A stretch of 64,000 nucleotides of DNA, taken from assembly GCA_902789395.1 (NCBI GenBank), contig CADANY010000004.1:62001-126000 (forward strand), written 5' to 3'. A model generated the notes under the pieces. It was not told the origin of the DNA and ran no database searches. It worked only from the letters and a program-made list of their open reading frames with translations. Origin of the DNA: an uncultured Bacteroidia bacterium. Its GTDB lineage: Bacteria > Bacteroidota > Bacteroidia > Bacteroidales > UBA932. Positions 50,755-59,067 of the stretch are shown here, piece by piece (the first letter of the stretch is position 1; the number at the start of each line of letters is the position of its first letter). Both the position numbers and the translations under genes were made by a program.

Positions 50755-52378
50755 CATTCAGGACATTTTCCCCGGTCCGGGTCATGTCGAAAAGGATCAG
50801 ACGGTCTCCGGCATAGAGGACGGTGTCTCCATTCGGAATGATGGATTCCTCCCCGCGTTGGATCATAACTACCAAACCGTTACCGGCATATTCGCTGAGT
50901 TTGTGGCCGTCCCGGCGGCTGCCCTTCTTGACCGTTTTCTCGACCAGATGGGTATTGTCGTCTTCGAAATGCTTCATGATGGAGATGACCTGATCCCCTT
51001 CCTGGAGAACGGTATGGCCGCGTGGCAGGATCCTGTCTTTCCCGCGCTTGACCATAACGATCAACATGCCTTCCGGGATATCGATATCTTTGATAGCTTT
51101 CCCGTTCCAAATACTGTCGGAACTGATATCGACGCGACCGAATTGCATTTCCGAATTTTCGTTGTAGTCATTGAATGTCTTCATGACATCATTCTTCGTG
51201 TCGATCATCCGCAAGCCCTTGGCGACCGAGGGGATCAGGGAACCCTGAATCAAAATGGAGATCAGAACAAGGCAGAAGACGATATTGAAAAAGTCATGTT
51301 GCAGGAATTCTATGCCGGCCGAAGCCATGATGGCGAATACGATAGAAGCCGCTCCCCGAAGACCGACGAATGAAATCAGCATTTGCTGCCGGAAGGGATA
51401 CTTCCTGAAAGGAGCGAGGATCGAGACGACGGCGGCAGGGCGAGCCAGGAATGTCAGGAATAAAAAGATGGCAATGGCGGGAAGAATTGACTTGGGTAAA
51501 TTGGAAGGGGAGGCCAGGAAGCCGAGGAGGAAGAAGATCAGCACTTGCATCAGGCCGGTAATCCCGTCAAAGAAATGGACCAGGTTTTTCTTATTCTTGA
51601 ATTCATGGTTGCCGAGGATGATCCCGACGATATAGGTGCTGAGGTATCCGTTTCCTCCGACCAGGTCCGGGAGCGCATAGGAAGCGATGGCGACGGCGAA
51701 GATGAACAGAGAGTCGAATCCGGATCCCCTGAAATGGATCTGGTCCAGTGCCATCGTGGCCAGTTTGGCGATGCCGAAGCCCCCGGCGAGACCGAAGGCG
51801 ATCTGGGCGATGACGGACCAGACGATATGGCCGGTGCTGGCCGTTCCGTTCATGACGGAAAGCATGATGGCGGTCAGCATATAGGAACAGGGGTCGTTGC
51901 TGCCGCTTTCAACTTCCAGCATCGGGGCGGTATTGTTCTTCAGGCCCAGTTTCTTCGCTCTCAATATAGAAAAGACGGAAGCCGCGTCCGTTGAACTGAT
52001 GACGGAGCCGAGCAGCAGGCTTTCGATCCATCCCCAACGAAGGACGTAGTGACAGAATACACCGACCAGTCCGGCCGTCAGAATGACACCGACCGAGGCG
52101 AGCAGGATGGATTCCCGGATGACCGGTTTGGCTGATTCCCACCGTGTCCCGAAACCACCGTAGAACATGATGAAGATCAAGGCGACGGTACAGGCTTCTT
52201 TCGCAAATTCCTGGTTATGGAAAGTAATGGGAGATATCGCATTGTTGCTGAAGACGAGTCCCAACAGGAGGAATGCCAGGAGGGTCGGAACGCCGATTCT
52301 CGATGAGACATTGTTGAGACCGATACAGGTCAGGATAACGAAGGCAATAAGGATCAGAAACAGGGTCGTCATGTCCAC
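50750..52378 (-). CDS. CPA1-type K+/H+ (or Na+/H+) antiporter with TrkA-C domains
   Basis: A 542-residue protein. The first ~390 residues hold about 12 TM helices of the CPA family, with SSTDAASVFSILR and EVESGSNDPCSY, the paired Asp region of the ion site. The cytoplasmic tail carries two TrkA-C (RCK C-terminal) domains (AIKDIDIPEGMLIVMVKRG and the later GLVVMIQRGEESIIPNGDTVLYAGDRLILF). This matches the CvrA/NhaP2-type K+/H+ antiporter family with ligand-gated tails. Function as K+ efflux for pH or osmotic control is inferred from family. Confidence 0.9.
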   Translation of the reverse strand: MDMTTLFLILIAFVILTCIGLNNVSSRIGVPTLLAFLLLGLVFSNNAISPITFHNQEFAKEACTVALIFIMFYGGFGTRWESAKPVIRESILLASVGVILTAGLVGVFCHYVLRWGWIESLLLGSVISSTDAASVFSILRAKKLGLKNNTAPMLEVESGSNDPCSYMLTAIMLSVMNGTASTGHIVWSVIAQIAFGLAGGFGIAKLATMALDQIHFRGSGFDSLFIFAVAIASYALPDLVGGNGYLSTYIVGIILGNHEFKNKKNLVHFFDGITGLMQVLIFFLLGFLASPSNLPKSILPAIAIFLFLTFLARPAAVVSILAPFRKYPFRQQMLISFVGLRGAASIVFAIMASAGIEFLQHDFFNIVFCLVLISILIQGSLIPSVAKGLRMIDTKNDVMKTFNDYNENSEMQFGRVDISSDSIWNGKAIKDIDIPEGMLIVMVKRGKDRILPRGHTVLQEGDQVISIMKHFEDDNTHLVEKTVKKGSRRDGHKLSEYAGNGLVVMIQRGEESIIPNGDTVLYAGDRLILFDMTRTGENVLNG

Positions 52379-52396
52379 ATGAGGGTTAATACCCTA

Positions 52397-52404
52397 CAAA
52401 TTTA
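52397..52404 (-). promoter_or_regulatory. -7 promoter box of the antiporter gene
   Basis: The minus strand reads TAAATTTG, 18 bases before the ATG at 52378. It is divergent from the flavoprotein promoter at 52416. Confidence 0.45.
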
Positions 52405-52415
52405 ACATTTTTTGT

Positions 52416-52423
52416 TAACTTTG
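52416..52423 (+). promoter_or_regulatory. -7 promoter box of the HI0933-like gene
   Basis: TAACTTTG matches TAnnTTTG and ends 25 bases before the ATG at 52449. Confidence 0.45.
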
Positions 52424-52448
52424 CGCGCAAAATGTAATCTTCAACGCA

Positions 52449-53954
52449 ATGAGATCGGATATTATAGTGATCGGAGGAGGCGCCGCTGGACTGCTGGCTG
52501 CCGTCGGTGCTGCGGAAACCCTTGCGCGGACTGAGAATGGAGGAACGGTGACCGTCCTCGAAAAAATGCCTAAAACCGGACGGAAAATCATGATTACCGG
52601 TAAGGGCCGGTGCAACTTCACGAACGTCAAGGACTGGGCCGGATTCTCGGATCATATCCGGACCGATGTGAATTTCGTCAGCCCGTCCTGGCATAATCTT
52701 CCTCCGGAGAAACTCATCGAGTTACTGCGGTCCAACGGCCTCCGTTCTGTCGTGGAGCGGGGGGACCGGGCATTCCCGCAGTCCCATAATGCAGGAGATG
52801 TTGTCGATACCCTTGTGAGAGCCTGCACCCTGCTCGGCGTGAAGATCGTTACAGGCTGCGAGGTGAAGACAATAGACAAAACGGCCCGCGGCTACTCTCT
52901 TGATTGTATCCGGACGACGGTCAAGGAGTTCCGCCAGCGAACGGACGACGACCGGGATTATGACCGGAGAAATGCGCCTGTCCGCAAGGAAACGACGATT
53001 GAACCGGAAGAGTATTCCTGTCGGAAACTGATTGTTGCTACGGGTGGTCTTTCTTATCCCGGGACCGGTTCGACCGGCGACGGATATATGTGGGCGGAGG
53101 AAATCGGCCATACGGTTACTCCCTGCTTCCCTTCATTGACGGCACTCGTTCCGGCCGGTTACAAATCTGAAAAGAATCCGCTCGCGGAAGAGATCAAGGT
53201 GGCCTTCCGCGGTCAGCGGAGAACGGTTTTCGGCAACCGCAGGGAAGCCCGGATCAATCCGCTTCCGTCTTATTACCCGAAGCTGCAGGGACACATCGAG
53301 CGGATTACCCCGATGTCTGAAATCGGAGAACTGTTCAACGGCAATGCTTTGGAAAATGTCCGGCTCACGCTTTATATTGACGGAAATGAAGCCCAAAGCG
53401 AGTTTGGAGATCTCGAGTTTACGGATGGAGGAATCGAAGGTCCGATCGGCTTCCAGGTAAGCCGGAAAGCGGTCAAGGCGATCATGAACGGATCCAAGGT
53501 TTCCGCCGTCCTCGACATGAAACCGGCTGTTGAGACTGAAAAACTCAGCGAGGATATCCACCAGAAATGGGAAGAAATCCTGGCGGATCCGAGAAGCAGC
53601 GGGCAGGATTTCAAGCGGCTTTTCCGTATTCTGCTCGGCAAACTGATCCCGTGGAACCTTACGCTCGCTTTTCTCAGGACGAATCCGAAAGTAAGTGTTG
53701 ATTCGCTGGCAGAGCGTCTGAAGAACTGGCGTTTTGAGATCGTTGGATTTGTCGGCTTTGAGCGTTCCGTTATTACCGCCGGTGGCATTTCGACGGATGA
53801 GGTGGTAGCAAAAACCCTCGAATCCAAGAAATCCGAGGGTCTGTATTTCTGTGGTGAGGTCCTTGATATGGATTCAGACACAGGCGGTTATAATCTCCAG
53901 ACAGCTTTTTGTACCGGCTATCTCGCCGGCATTTCCGCCGCCAAAGCCCTGTAA
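52449..53954 (+). CDS. HI0933-like (YhiN-type) FAD-dependent protein
   Basis: A 501-residue flavoprotein. The dinucleotide-binding motif is IIVIGGGAAGLLAAV near residues 5-19, followed by TGKGRCNFTN, typical of the HI0933/YhiN family, and LIVATGGLSYPGTGSTGDGY. The C-terminal GGISTDEV and LDMDSDTGGYNLQTAFCTG complete the family pattern. The enzyme activity of this family is not established. Compared with my recollection of the family, a highly charged stretch near residues 155-190 (EFRQRTDDDRDYDRRN) looks like an insertion, making it about 90 residues longer than many members. Confidence 0.9.
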   Translation: MRSDIIVIGGGAAGLLAAVGAAETLARTENGGTVTVLEKMPKTGRKIMITGKGRCNFTNVKDWAGFSDHIRTDVNFVSPSWHNLPPEKLIELLRSNGLRSVVERGDRAFPQSHNAGDVVDTLVRACTLLGVKIVTGCEVKTIDKTARGYSLDCIRTTVKEFRQRTDDDRDYDRRNAPVRKETTIEPEEYSCRKLIVATGGLSYPGTGSTGDGYMWAEEIGHTVTPCFPSLTALVPAGYKSEKNPLAEEIKVAFRGQRRTVFGNRREARINPLPSYYPKLQGHIERITPMSEIGELFNGNALENVRLTLYIDGNEAQSEFGDLEFTDGGIEGPIGFQVSRKAVKAIMNGSKVSAVLDMKPAVETEKLSEDIHQKWEEILADPRSSGQDFKRLFRILLGKLIPWNLTLAFLRTNPKVSVDSLAERLKNWRFEIVGFVGFERSVITAGGISTDEVVAKTLESKKSEGLYFCGEVLDMDSDTGGYNLQTAFCTGYLAGISAAKAL

Positions 53955-53965
53955 AACATTTTTCC

Positions 53966-54074
53966 CGTAGGGGGTGCTCCTCCTGAAACCGCCGCTTTGC
54001 GGCCCCTCCCCAAGGGGCCCCTCCCTCTGATAATGCCGAGGGTGGCATAGGTTTTAGGAGGAGCACCCCCTGCG
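53966..54074 (-). repeat. Structured intergenic repeat, copy 2
   Basis: A 109-base element between the convergent HI0933-like and DUF4861 genes. Outer stem 53966-53989 pairs with 54051-54074 over 24 positions, two of them G-T wobbles. Its sequence (CGTAGGGGGTGCTCC at the left) is unrelated to that of copy 1 except next to the core. The 61-base interior (53990-54050), read on the minus strand, is 55/61 identical to copy 1 and folds into the same three hairpins. One stem pair changes from T-A to C-G, a compensatory difference. It starts 11 bases past the HI0933-like stop and ends 11 bases before the DUF4861 stop. Confidence 0.85.
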
Positions 54075-54085
54075 GAAATAGGTAA

Positions 54086-54952
54086 CTACTGTGCTTTTAC
54101 GAGGGCGAACCAATCGGCAGAGGTCTTGAGGTCCGCTTTTGACCAGCAGGAGCCGAAGCTGTAGGCTACAGGCTGCCCGGAAGTGATGCGGCGGATCAGA
54201 AGGCCATGGTCAAGTTCCTCTGATACAATCACATCTTCTGCCCCCGGAAGTACGATGGCAACCCCGAGCATTCCGTCCTCCGGCTCGACGCTCTGGTCCG
54301 ATGCATGTTCCCAGATTGCATAGCGGTCGCTCTCGCAACACTCTTCCACAATCGTTTGCTGTGCTCCGTGCCGCTTGATCCCTGCCGCGATGGCAAGCGT
54401 GTCGGTTCCGGTAAAGGTATAGACATCCTCCACCTGCCCGAAATAAGAATCGGCGCAGATCGTCACCTTTTTATCTAGCGATACACGAATGCCTTCCGCC
54501 GCTTCCCATTCAGGATAATGCAATGCGAAGACAACCTTATCCGGCGTCGTCTCCAGCACTTCGCAGGACCGGTAGTTCGTAGCGGGATAGCAAAGCTTTC
54601 CGCCGATCATCGGAACGGAAGCGCCTCCGCCGAGGCTGACGGCTACCTTGTAGCAGTCCTTGCCGCCGTGGTCGTGATGGTAATAGGAACCGTCTTCCAT
54701 CGCACCGGCATACCAGGAGTCGGCAACGAGGGCTCCCGGAAGTTTGACCCAGATGTCCAGGCCCGGCGATGTCGGGTTCCCCTCAAGGGCTTTTCCATAG
54801 AAACGGCCGGCGATGAGGTTGTTCTCGAAAACGAAATCATCCGCCCGCTCGGGTACGGGCCGGGCCATGACTTTCTGTTCCTGCGTTTTCTGCCGGCAGG
54901 CTGTCAGGCCGGCGGCTGCGATGACAAGGATCGCGAGTAATACTCTTTTCAT
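54086..54952 (-). CDS. DUF4861 lipoprotein of the pectin locus
   Basis: A 288-residue protein with a lipobox (AAGLTAC, Cys near residue 19). The body matches DUF4861 proteins, with ADSWYAGAMEDGSYYHHDHGGKDCY and a beta-rich fold. DUF4861 proteins are repeatedly found next to uronate and rhamnogalacturonan catabolism genes in Bacteroidetes; some relatives carry glycan lyase or hydrolase annotations, but I cannot assign a reaction. It follows kduI by four bases and is last in the kduD-kduI operon. A structured repeat marks the operon end. Confidence 0.75.
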   Translation of the reverse strand: MKRVLLAILVIAAAGLTACRQKTQEQKVMARPVPERADDFVFENNLIAGRFYGKALEGNPTSPGLDIWVKLPGALVADSWYAGAMEDGSYYHHDHGGKDCYKVAVSLGGGASVPMIGGKLCYPATNYRSCEVLETTPDKVVFALHYPEWEAAEGIRVSLDKKVTICADSYFGQVEDVYTFTGTDTLAIAAGIKRHGAQQTIVEECCESDRYAIWEHASDQSVEPEDGMLGVAIVLPGAEDVIVSEELDHGLLIRRITSGQPVAYSFGSCWSKADLKTSADWFALVKAQ

Positions 54953-54956
54953 GGGG

Positions 54957-55799
54957 CTATCTTAAATCTTTCGTGGCGCACCAGTCCATATCGTTGTAGT
55001 CGTCGTTTTCTCCGCACATGCCCCAGATGAACGTGTAGTTCCGGGTTGCGCAGGCAGAGTGGATGCTCCACTGGGGAGAGATCACGGCTTGTTCGTTGTG
55101 CATCCAGATATGCCGGGTTTCCTGGGGCTCGCCCATGAAATGGCAGACGGCGGCGTCATCCGGTACCTCAAAATAGAAGTATACCTCCATGCGGCGGTCG
55201 TGGGTATGGGCAGGCATGGTATTCCAGGTGCTGCCGGGAGCCAGTTCGGTCATGCCCATCTGGAGCTGGCAGCAGGGAACGACTTCTTTGACCAACAGGC
55301 GGTTGATCGTCCGTTCATTGGACTCTTCGAGCGATCCGAGATGCATGACAACGGCGTCCTTCTTCGTCACTTTCTTGACTCCGGTCTCGCGGTGGGCGGT
55401 CGCCGAGCAGAAATAAAAGCGGGCGGGGGAGGCAGGATCATCACTGCGGAAGGTTACATGGCGGTTCCCACGTCCGATATAGAGGGCCTCCTTATAATCG
55501 AGGTGGTAGACTTCTTCTCCGACGACAACGCTGCCGGCACCCCCGACATTGATGATGCCGATTTCGCGCCGCTGCGTGAAATAATCGGCCCTGAGGATTT
55601 CAGGAGCGGAAAGAAGCAGATCCTCCCCGGCGGGGACGGCGCCCCCGGTGATGATCCTGTCGAACATTGAATAGACCATATTGATCTCATTCGGAACCAT
55701 TACATTCTCAACGAGATACTCCTTTCTGAGCCTGTCCGTATCGTAGTGCTTCGCATCGAGATTACCCGACGCCTGGCGTACTTGACAATTGATTTTCAT
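54957..55799 (-). CDS. kduI: 5-keto-4-deoxyuronate isomerase
   Basis: A 280-residue cupin enzyme matching KduI throughout. The N-terminal part has YLVENVMVPNEINMVYSMFDR; the metal site is in PAHTHDRRMEVYFYFE (His, His, Glu) with a further His in QWSIHSACATRNY. It converts 5-keto-4-deoxyuronate, from unsaturated galacturonate or glucuronate, to 2,5-diketo-3-deoxygluconate. It lies 45 bases after kduD in the same operon, and the pathway continues with KduD. Length is normal. Confidence 0.95.
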   Translation of the reverse strand: MKINCQVRQASGNLDAKHYDTDRLRKEYLVENVMVPNEINMVYSMFDRIITGGAVPAGEDLLLSAPEILRADYFTQRREIGIINVGGAGSVVVGEEVYHLDYKEALYIGRGNRHVTFRSDDPASPARFYFCSATAHRETGVKKVTKKDAVVMHLGSLEESNERTINRLLVKEVVPCCQLQMGMTELAPGSTWNTMPAHTHDRRMEVYFYFEVPDDAAVCHFMGEPQETRHIWMHNEQAVISPQWSIHSACATRNYTFIWGMCGENDDYNDMDWCATKDLR

Positions 55800-55820
55800 A
55801 ACAAAGGCATTCTTTATAAC

Positions 55821-55846
55821 GTCATTCTGAACGAAGTGAAGAATCT
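55821..55846. repeat. Dispersed-type short repeat (CATTCTGA...GAAGAATCT)
   Basis: Between kduI and kduD, overlapping the kduD stop by two bases, is GTCATTCTGAACGAAGTGAA followed by GAATCT. Its half GAACGAAGTGAAGAATCT matches 62449-62466 at 16 of 18 positions. The element is an imperfect palindrome (AGATTC/GAATCT-like ends). I recall similar motifs (CATTCTGAGCGAAGCGAAG) scattered through many bacterial genomes. Confidence 0.55.
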
Positions 55847-56648
55847 ACTTCGGCTGTTTTCCGATATATGCAAGGATACCGCCGTCCACATAGAGAATAT
55901 GGCCGTTTACGGCGTCGGAAGCGTGGGAAGCCAGGAAAACGGCCGGTCCGCCGAGTTCGGAAGGTTCGAGCCAGCGGCCTGCCGGCGTTTTGGCGCAGAT
56001 GAACAAATCGAAGGGATGGCGGCTGCCGTCAGGCTGTCTCTCGCGCAGGGGAGCGGTCTGGGGCGTCGCGATATAACCGGGGCCGATCCCATTGCACTGG
56101 ATGTTGTACTCGCCGTATTCGGAACAGATATTCCGTGTCAGCATTTTCAGGCCACCCTTTGCGGCAGCGTAGGCGGAGACCGTTTCCCGGCCGAGTTCAG
56201 ACATCATGGAGCAGATATTGATGATTTTTCCTTCGCGGCGTTCCATCATTTCCGGAAGTACGGCGGAGGAAACGATAAAGGGTGCCACCAGGTCCACGTC
56301 AATCACCTGCTGGAATTCCTCCCTCTTCATTTCATGCATCGGAATCCGCTTGATAATCCCGGCATTGTTGACGAGAATATCGATCTGTCCGACTTCCTGA
56401 TGGATCTTCTCCACAAGGGCCTTTACAGCCTTTTCATCGGTTACGTCACACACGTATCCGTGGACATTCGTGATGCCGGCTTCCCGGTAGTTGTTGAGTC
56501 CCCGTTCCAGGGCCGCTTCGTTGATGTCATTGAAAATGATGTTCTTGACGCCGGCGGCGACGAAAGCCTTGGCGATGTTGAAACCGATGCCGTAGGAAGC
56601 TCCGGTGATCCAGGCGTTTTTGCCTTCGAGAGAAAATAAATTAGCCAT
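55845..56648 (-). CDS. kduD: 2-dehydro-3-deoxy-D-gluconate 5-dehydrogenase
   Basis: A 267-residue short-chain dehydrogenase. The cofactor motif is TGASYGIGFNIAKAF near residues 16-30, NNAG is present, and the catalytic SxnYxxxK is in SELGRETVSAYAAAKGG. It reduces 2,5-diketo-3-deoxygluconate to KDG with NADH in pectin and glycosaminoglycan catabolism, after KduI. It heads a kduD-kduI-DUF4861 operon driven by a consensus promoter that abuts a CAAACGTTTG operator. SDR sequence alone would leave the substrate open, but the neighbouring kduI makes the call firm. Confidence 0.93.
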   Translation of the reverse strand: MANLFSLEGKNAWITGASYGIGFNIAKAFVAAGVKNIIFNDINEAALERGLNNYREAGITNVHGYVCDVTDEKAVKALVEKIHQEVGQIDILVNNAGIIKRIPMHEMKREEFQQVIDVDLVAPFIVSSAVLPEMMERREGKIINICSMMSELGRETVSAYAAAKGGLKMLTRNICSEYGEYNIQCNGIGPGYIATPQTAPLRERQPDGSRHPFDLFICAKTPAGRWLEPSELGGPAVFLASHASDAVNGHILYVDGGILAYIGKQPK

Positions 56649-56677
56649 ATCGTTTATGAGTTAGTTTCGTATCTTCG

Positions 56678-56708
56678 CAAAGATACAAACGTTTGCGCAG
56701 AAATCAAA
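56678..56708 (-). promoter_or_regulatory. Promoter of the kduD operon
   Basis: On the minus strand TTTG (56708-56705), a 19-base spacer and TATCTTTG (56685-56678). The operator CAAACGTTTG fills the ten bases directly upstream of the -7 box, so a bound regulator would block the promoter. Confidence 0.7.
56686..56695. promoter_or_regulatory. LacI-type operator, kduD side
   Basis: A perfect 10-base palindrome CAAACGTTTG, identical to that at 56781-56790, directly upstream of the kduD -7 box. CG-centred palindromes of this kind are typical LacI-family sites, and the LacI gene is adjacent. Confidence 0.7.
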
Positions 56709-56767
56709 TTAATTTTAAAGAATTTTACAAAAAAATTACAGGATTTTGGCGAAAAATTGAAAAAAAA

Positions 56768-56798
56768 TTTGGATTTTGTGCAAACGTTTGTATTTTTG
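56768..56798 (+). promoter_or_regulatory. Promoter of the LacI-pectinase operon
   Basis: TTTG (56768-56771), a 19-base spacer and TATTTTTG (56791-56798). The spacer ends with the operator CAAACGTTTG. The ATG at 56807 lies eight bases after the -7 box, so the leader is only a few bases. Confidence 0.7.
56781..56790. promoter_or_regulatory. LacI-type operator, regulator side
   Basis: The second CAAACGTTTG palindrome, directly upstream of the regulator's own -7 box. The distance between the two operator centres is 95 bases, about nine helical turns, so looping between the divergent promoters is possible. Confidence 0.7.
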
Positions 56799-56806
56799 CG
56801 GTTGGA

Positions 56807-57817
56807 ATGGTAACGATTTCTGACATCGCCAAAAAGCTCGGCATTACGCCGTCGACCGTATCCCGGGCTCTCTCGGGAAGTCCGAGAGTGAAAAATTCGA
56901 CCCGTGAGGCGGTTGAACGGATGGCAGAGCAATTGGGTTATGAACGCAATGAAGCCGCCTCCAGCCTGCGGAGGGGAAAGATCAATGCGGTCGGTATCGT
57001 CGTGCCGCGGATCAACCGCGCTTTCTTCAGCAATGTCATCGGAGGTGCAGAATCCGTTTTGGATGAACACGGTTACTCCGTCATTATCTGCCAGAGCCAC
57101 GAAAAGATCGAGGATGAGGTCAAAGCCCTCAAGATGCTCCGCAGCAACCGGGTCGCCGGAGTCCTTATATCCCATGCCATTCCGTCTGAAAATGGAAATC
57201 ATATCCTTGAAAATATCGATCCCAATGCGGTCCTTGTCCAGTTTGACCGTGTATTCAGTGACCTCCCAGGCCCACGGATCGTCAGCGAGAATTATAAGGG
57301 TGCCTATGAGGGGACCCGGCATTTGATCGAGAACGGTTACCGCCGGATCGGGAATATTGCAGGCTATCTTTCCTCGGAAGCGTATGTCCAGCGGCTTCAA
57401 GGATATAAGCAGGCGTTGCTCGATATGGGAATGGAAGTCGATGAAGAGATCATTTTCTATGATTCCATCGTCCGGGAAACCGGCTATCAGGCCGGAAAAC
57501 TGGCCATTGAGCGCGGTTGTGACGCCGTATACAGTGCCGGTGACTATTCTGCGCTCGGGGTCATCGATGCAGTCCGCGAGGCCGGACTGCGCATTCCCGA
57601 CGAATTCGGCATTGTCGGCACCGCCAATGAGCAGTTTACGGGCCTGATGACCCCCTCCCTGAGTTCGATGGCCCAGCATCCCTATGAAATGGGGCGACGT
57701 GCCGCCCAAGCGTTCCTGACCTCCCTCAAACCCGGCGCCCATGTCGGGGAAGTCTCGGTTCCTATGGAACTGATTATCCGCGAATCCTCATCCAGAAACC
57801 ATATCGGCATCTTATGA
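56807..57817 (+). CDS. LacI-family regulator of the pectin locus
   Basis: A 336-residue protein. The helix-turn-helix is at the very N-terminus (TISDIAKKLGITPSTVSRAL) with the hinge helix region EAASSLRRGK near residues 50-60. A periplasmic-binding-protein-like effector domain begins NAVGIVVPRINRAFF. It probably represses both this operon and kduD-kduI, with a pectin-derived intermediate such as KDG as inducer; that is inferred. The start at 56807 gives the normal LacI beginning and follows the promoter; the upstream ATG at 56693 would place 38 residues across the operator. It overlaps the esterase gene by four bases. Confidence 0.92.
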   Translation: MVTISDIAKKLGITPSTVSRALSGSPRVKNSTREAVERMAEQLGYERNEAASSLRRGKINAVGIVVPRINRAFFSNVIGGAESVLDEHGYSVIICQSHEKIEDEVKALKMLRSNRVAGVLISHAIPSENGNHILENIDPNAVLVQFDRVFSDLPGPRIVSENYKGAYEGTRHLIENGYRRIGNIAGYLSSEAYVQRLQGYKQALLDMGMEVDEEIIFYDSIVRETGYQAGKLAIERGCDAVYSAGDYSALGVIDAVREAGLRIPDEFGIVGTANEQFTGLMTPSLSSMAQHPYEMGRRAAQAFLTSLKPGAHVGEVSVPMELIIRESSSRNHIGIL

Positions 57818-59067
57818 AAAAAATGATTGTCTCCATCCTGTTGCTTTCGCTTCTACTGCCGCTTTCCGCCCAGAAGAGCGGGTTCAACTACGATGAGTCC
57901 AAGGTCCCTTCCTATTCGCTTCCGGATCTATTCGTGACGGAGAAGGGAAAACCGGTCCGAACGGCGCGCAGATGGGAGAGAATCCGCCGTCCCGAGATTC
58001 TGCATCTTTTCGAAACGCAGGTCTACGGGATTTCCCCGGCCGCACCGGCGGGGATGCATGCACGCGTCGAAAAAGTGGTGGAGGATGCGTTCGGGGGAGC
58101 CGGAACGCTCAAGGAAGTCACCTTGTTCCTCGACCCCGCGGAAACCTATCCGGTCCATCTCCTGATCGCCGTCCCTAAAAATGCCGCGGGACCTGTTCCG
58201 GCCTTTCTCGGAATGAATTTCTGGGGAAACCATACGACTACCGATGATCCCAATGTAACCATCCCGGACGGATGGAAAGGGGCCTACAGCGGAAAGGCAG
58301 TGACCGACCACCCCCGTGCGTTCAATGCCGAACGCTGGCCGTTCCAGTATATACTGGATCAGGGTTACGCTGTCGTAACATACTGCCGGGAAGATATCGA
58401 TCCGGATTTTGACGACGGGTTCCGAAACGGGGTCCACCGGCTTATGGACGGAGATACCCCGCGAACCGGGACTTCCTGGGGAACGATCGCTGCGTGGGCC
58501 TGGAGTCTCTCACGTGCACTCGACTATCTGAATGCGGATCCGGATATCGATGCCTCCCGGGTCGCCGTTTTCGGCCATTCCCGCCTCGGGAAGACCGCCC
58601 TCTGGGCCGGCGCGCAGGATCCGCGTTTCGCTCTTGTCATATCAAACTGCTCAGGCTGCGGCGGTGCGGCCCTTTCCAGAAGGTGCTTTGGGGAGACCGT
58701 CGGCCGGATCAATTCCAGTTTCCCGCACTGGTTCTGTTCGAATTTCCACCAATACAGTGACCATGAGGCGGACCTTCCGGTCGACCAGCATGAGCTGCTT
58801 GCCCTGATCGCCCCGCGTCCCCTCTATGTCGACAGCGCCAGCGAGGATCTCTGGGCTGACCCCCGCGGCGAGTACCTCTCTCTTTATGAGGCCTCAAAGG
58901 TCTATGCATTATATGGGTATGATACGCTGACGGACCCGGAGTCCCCGGAAATCGGGCATCCCGTCGTGCGCGGCCGGACCGGTTACCATATTCGGCAAGG
59001 CAAGCACAATATCCTCCTCTATGACTGGCAGCAATTCATTTCCTTTGCCGACCGTTTCCTTAAATGA
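57814..59067 (+). CDS. CE15-like (glucuronoyl/pectin methyl) esterase
   Basis: A 417-residue secreted alpha/beta-hydrolase with signal peptide MKKMIVSILLLSLLLPLSAQ. The nucleophile elbow is GHSRLGKTALW, typical of bacterial CE15 esterases, with the family segments FLGMNFWGNHT, GTIAAWAWSLSRALDYL and HELLALIAPRPLYV. CE15 enzymes cleave esters of glucuronic acid. In a pectin operon a methyl-galacturonate esterase role, like some Bacteroides relatives, is equally plausible. It starts inside the LacI stop by four bases and overlaps the GH28 gene by four. Confidence 0.8.
   Translation: MKKMIVSILLLSLLLPLSAQKSGFNYDESKVPSYSLPDLFVTEKGKPVRTARRWERIRRPEILHLFETQVYGISPAAPAGMHARVEKVVEDAFGGAGTLKEVTLFLDPAETYPVHLLIAVPKNAAGPVPAFLGMNFWGNHTTTDDPNVTIPDGWKGAYSGKAVTDHPRAFNAERWPFQYILDQGYAVVTYCREDIDPDFDDGFRNGVHRLMDGDTPRTGTSWGTIAAWAWSLSRALDYLNADPDIDASRVAVFGHSRLGKTALWAGAQDPRFALVISNCSGCGGAALSRRCFGETVGRINSSFPHWFCSNFHQYSDHEADLPVDQHELLALIAPRPLYVDSASEDLWADPRGEYLSLYEASKVYALYGYDTLTDPESPEIGHPVVRGRTGYHIRQGKHNILLYDWQQFISFADRFLK

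Noticed and set aside
56693-56806. Longer LacI protein starting at 56693
   Set aside because: It would run across the second operator and the promoter; the family begins directly with the helix-turn-helix at 56807.
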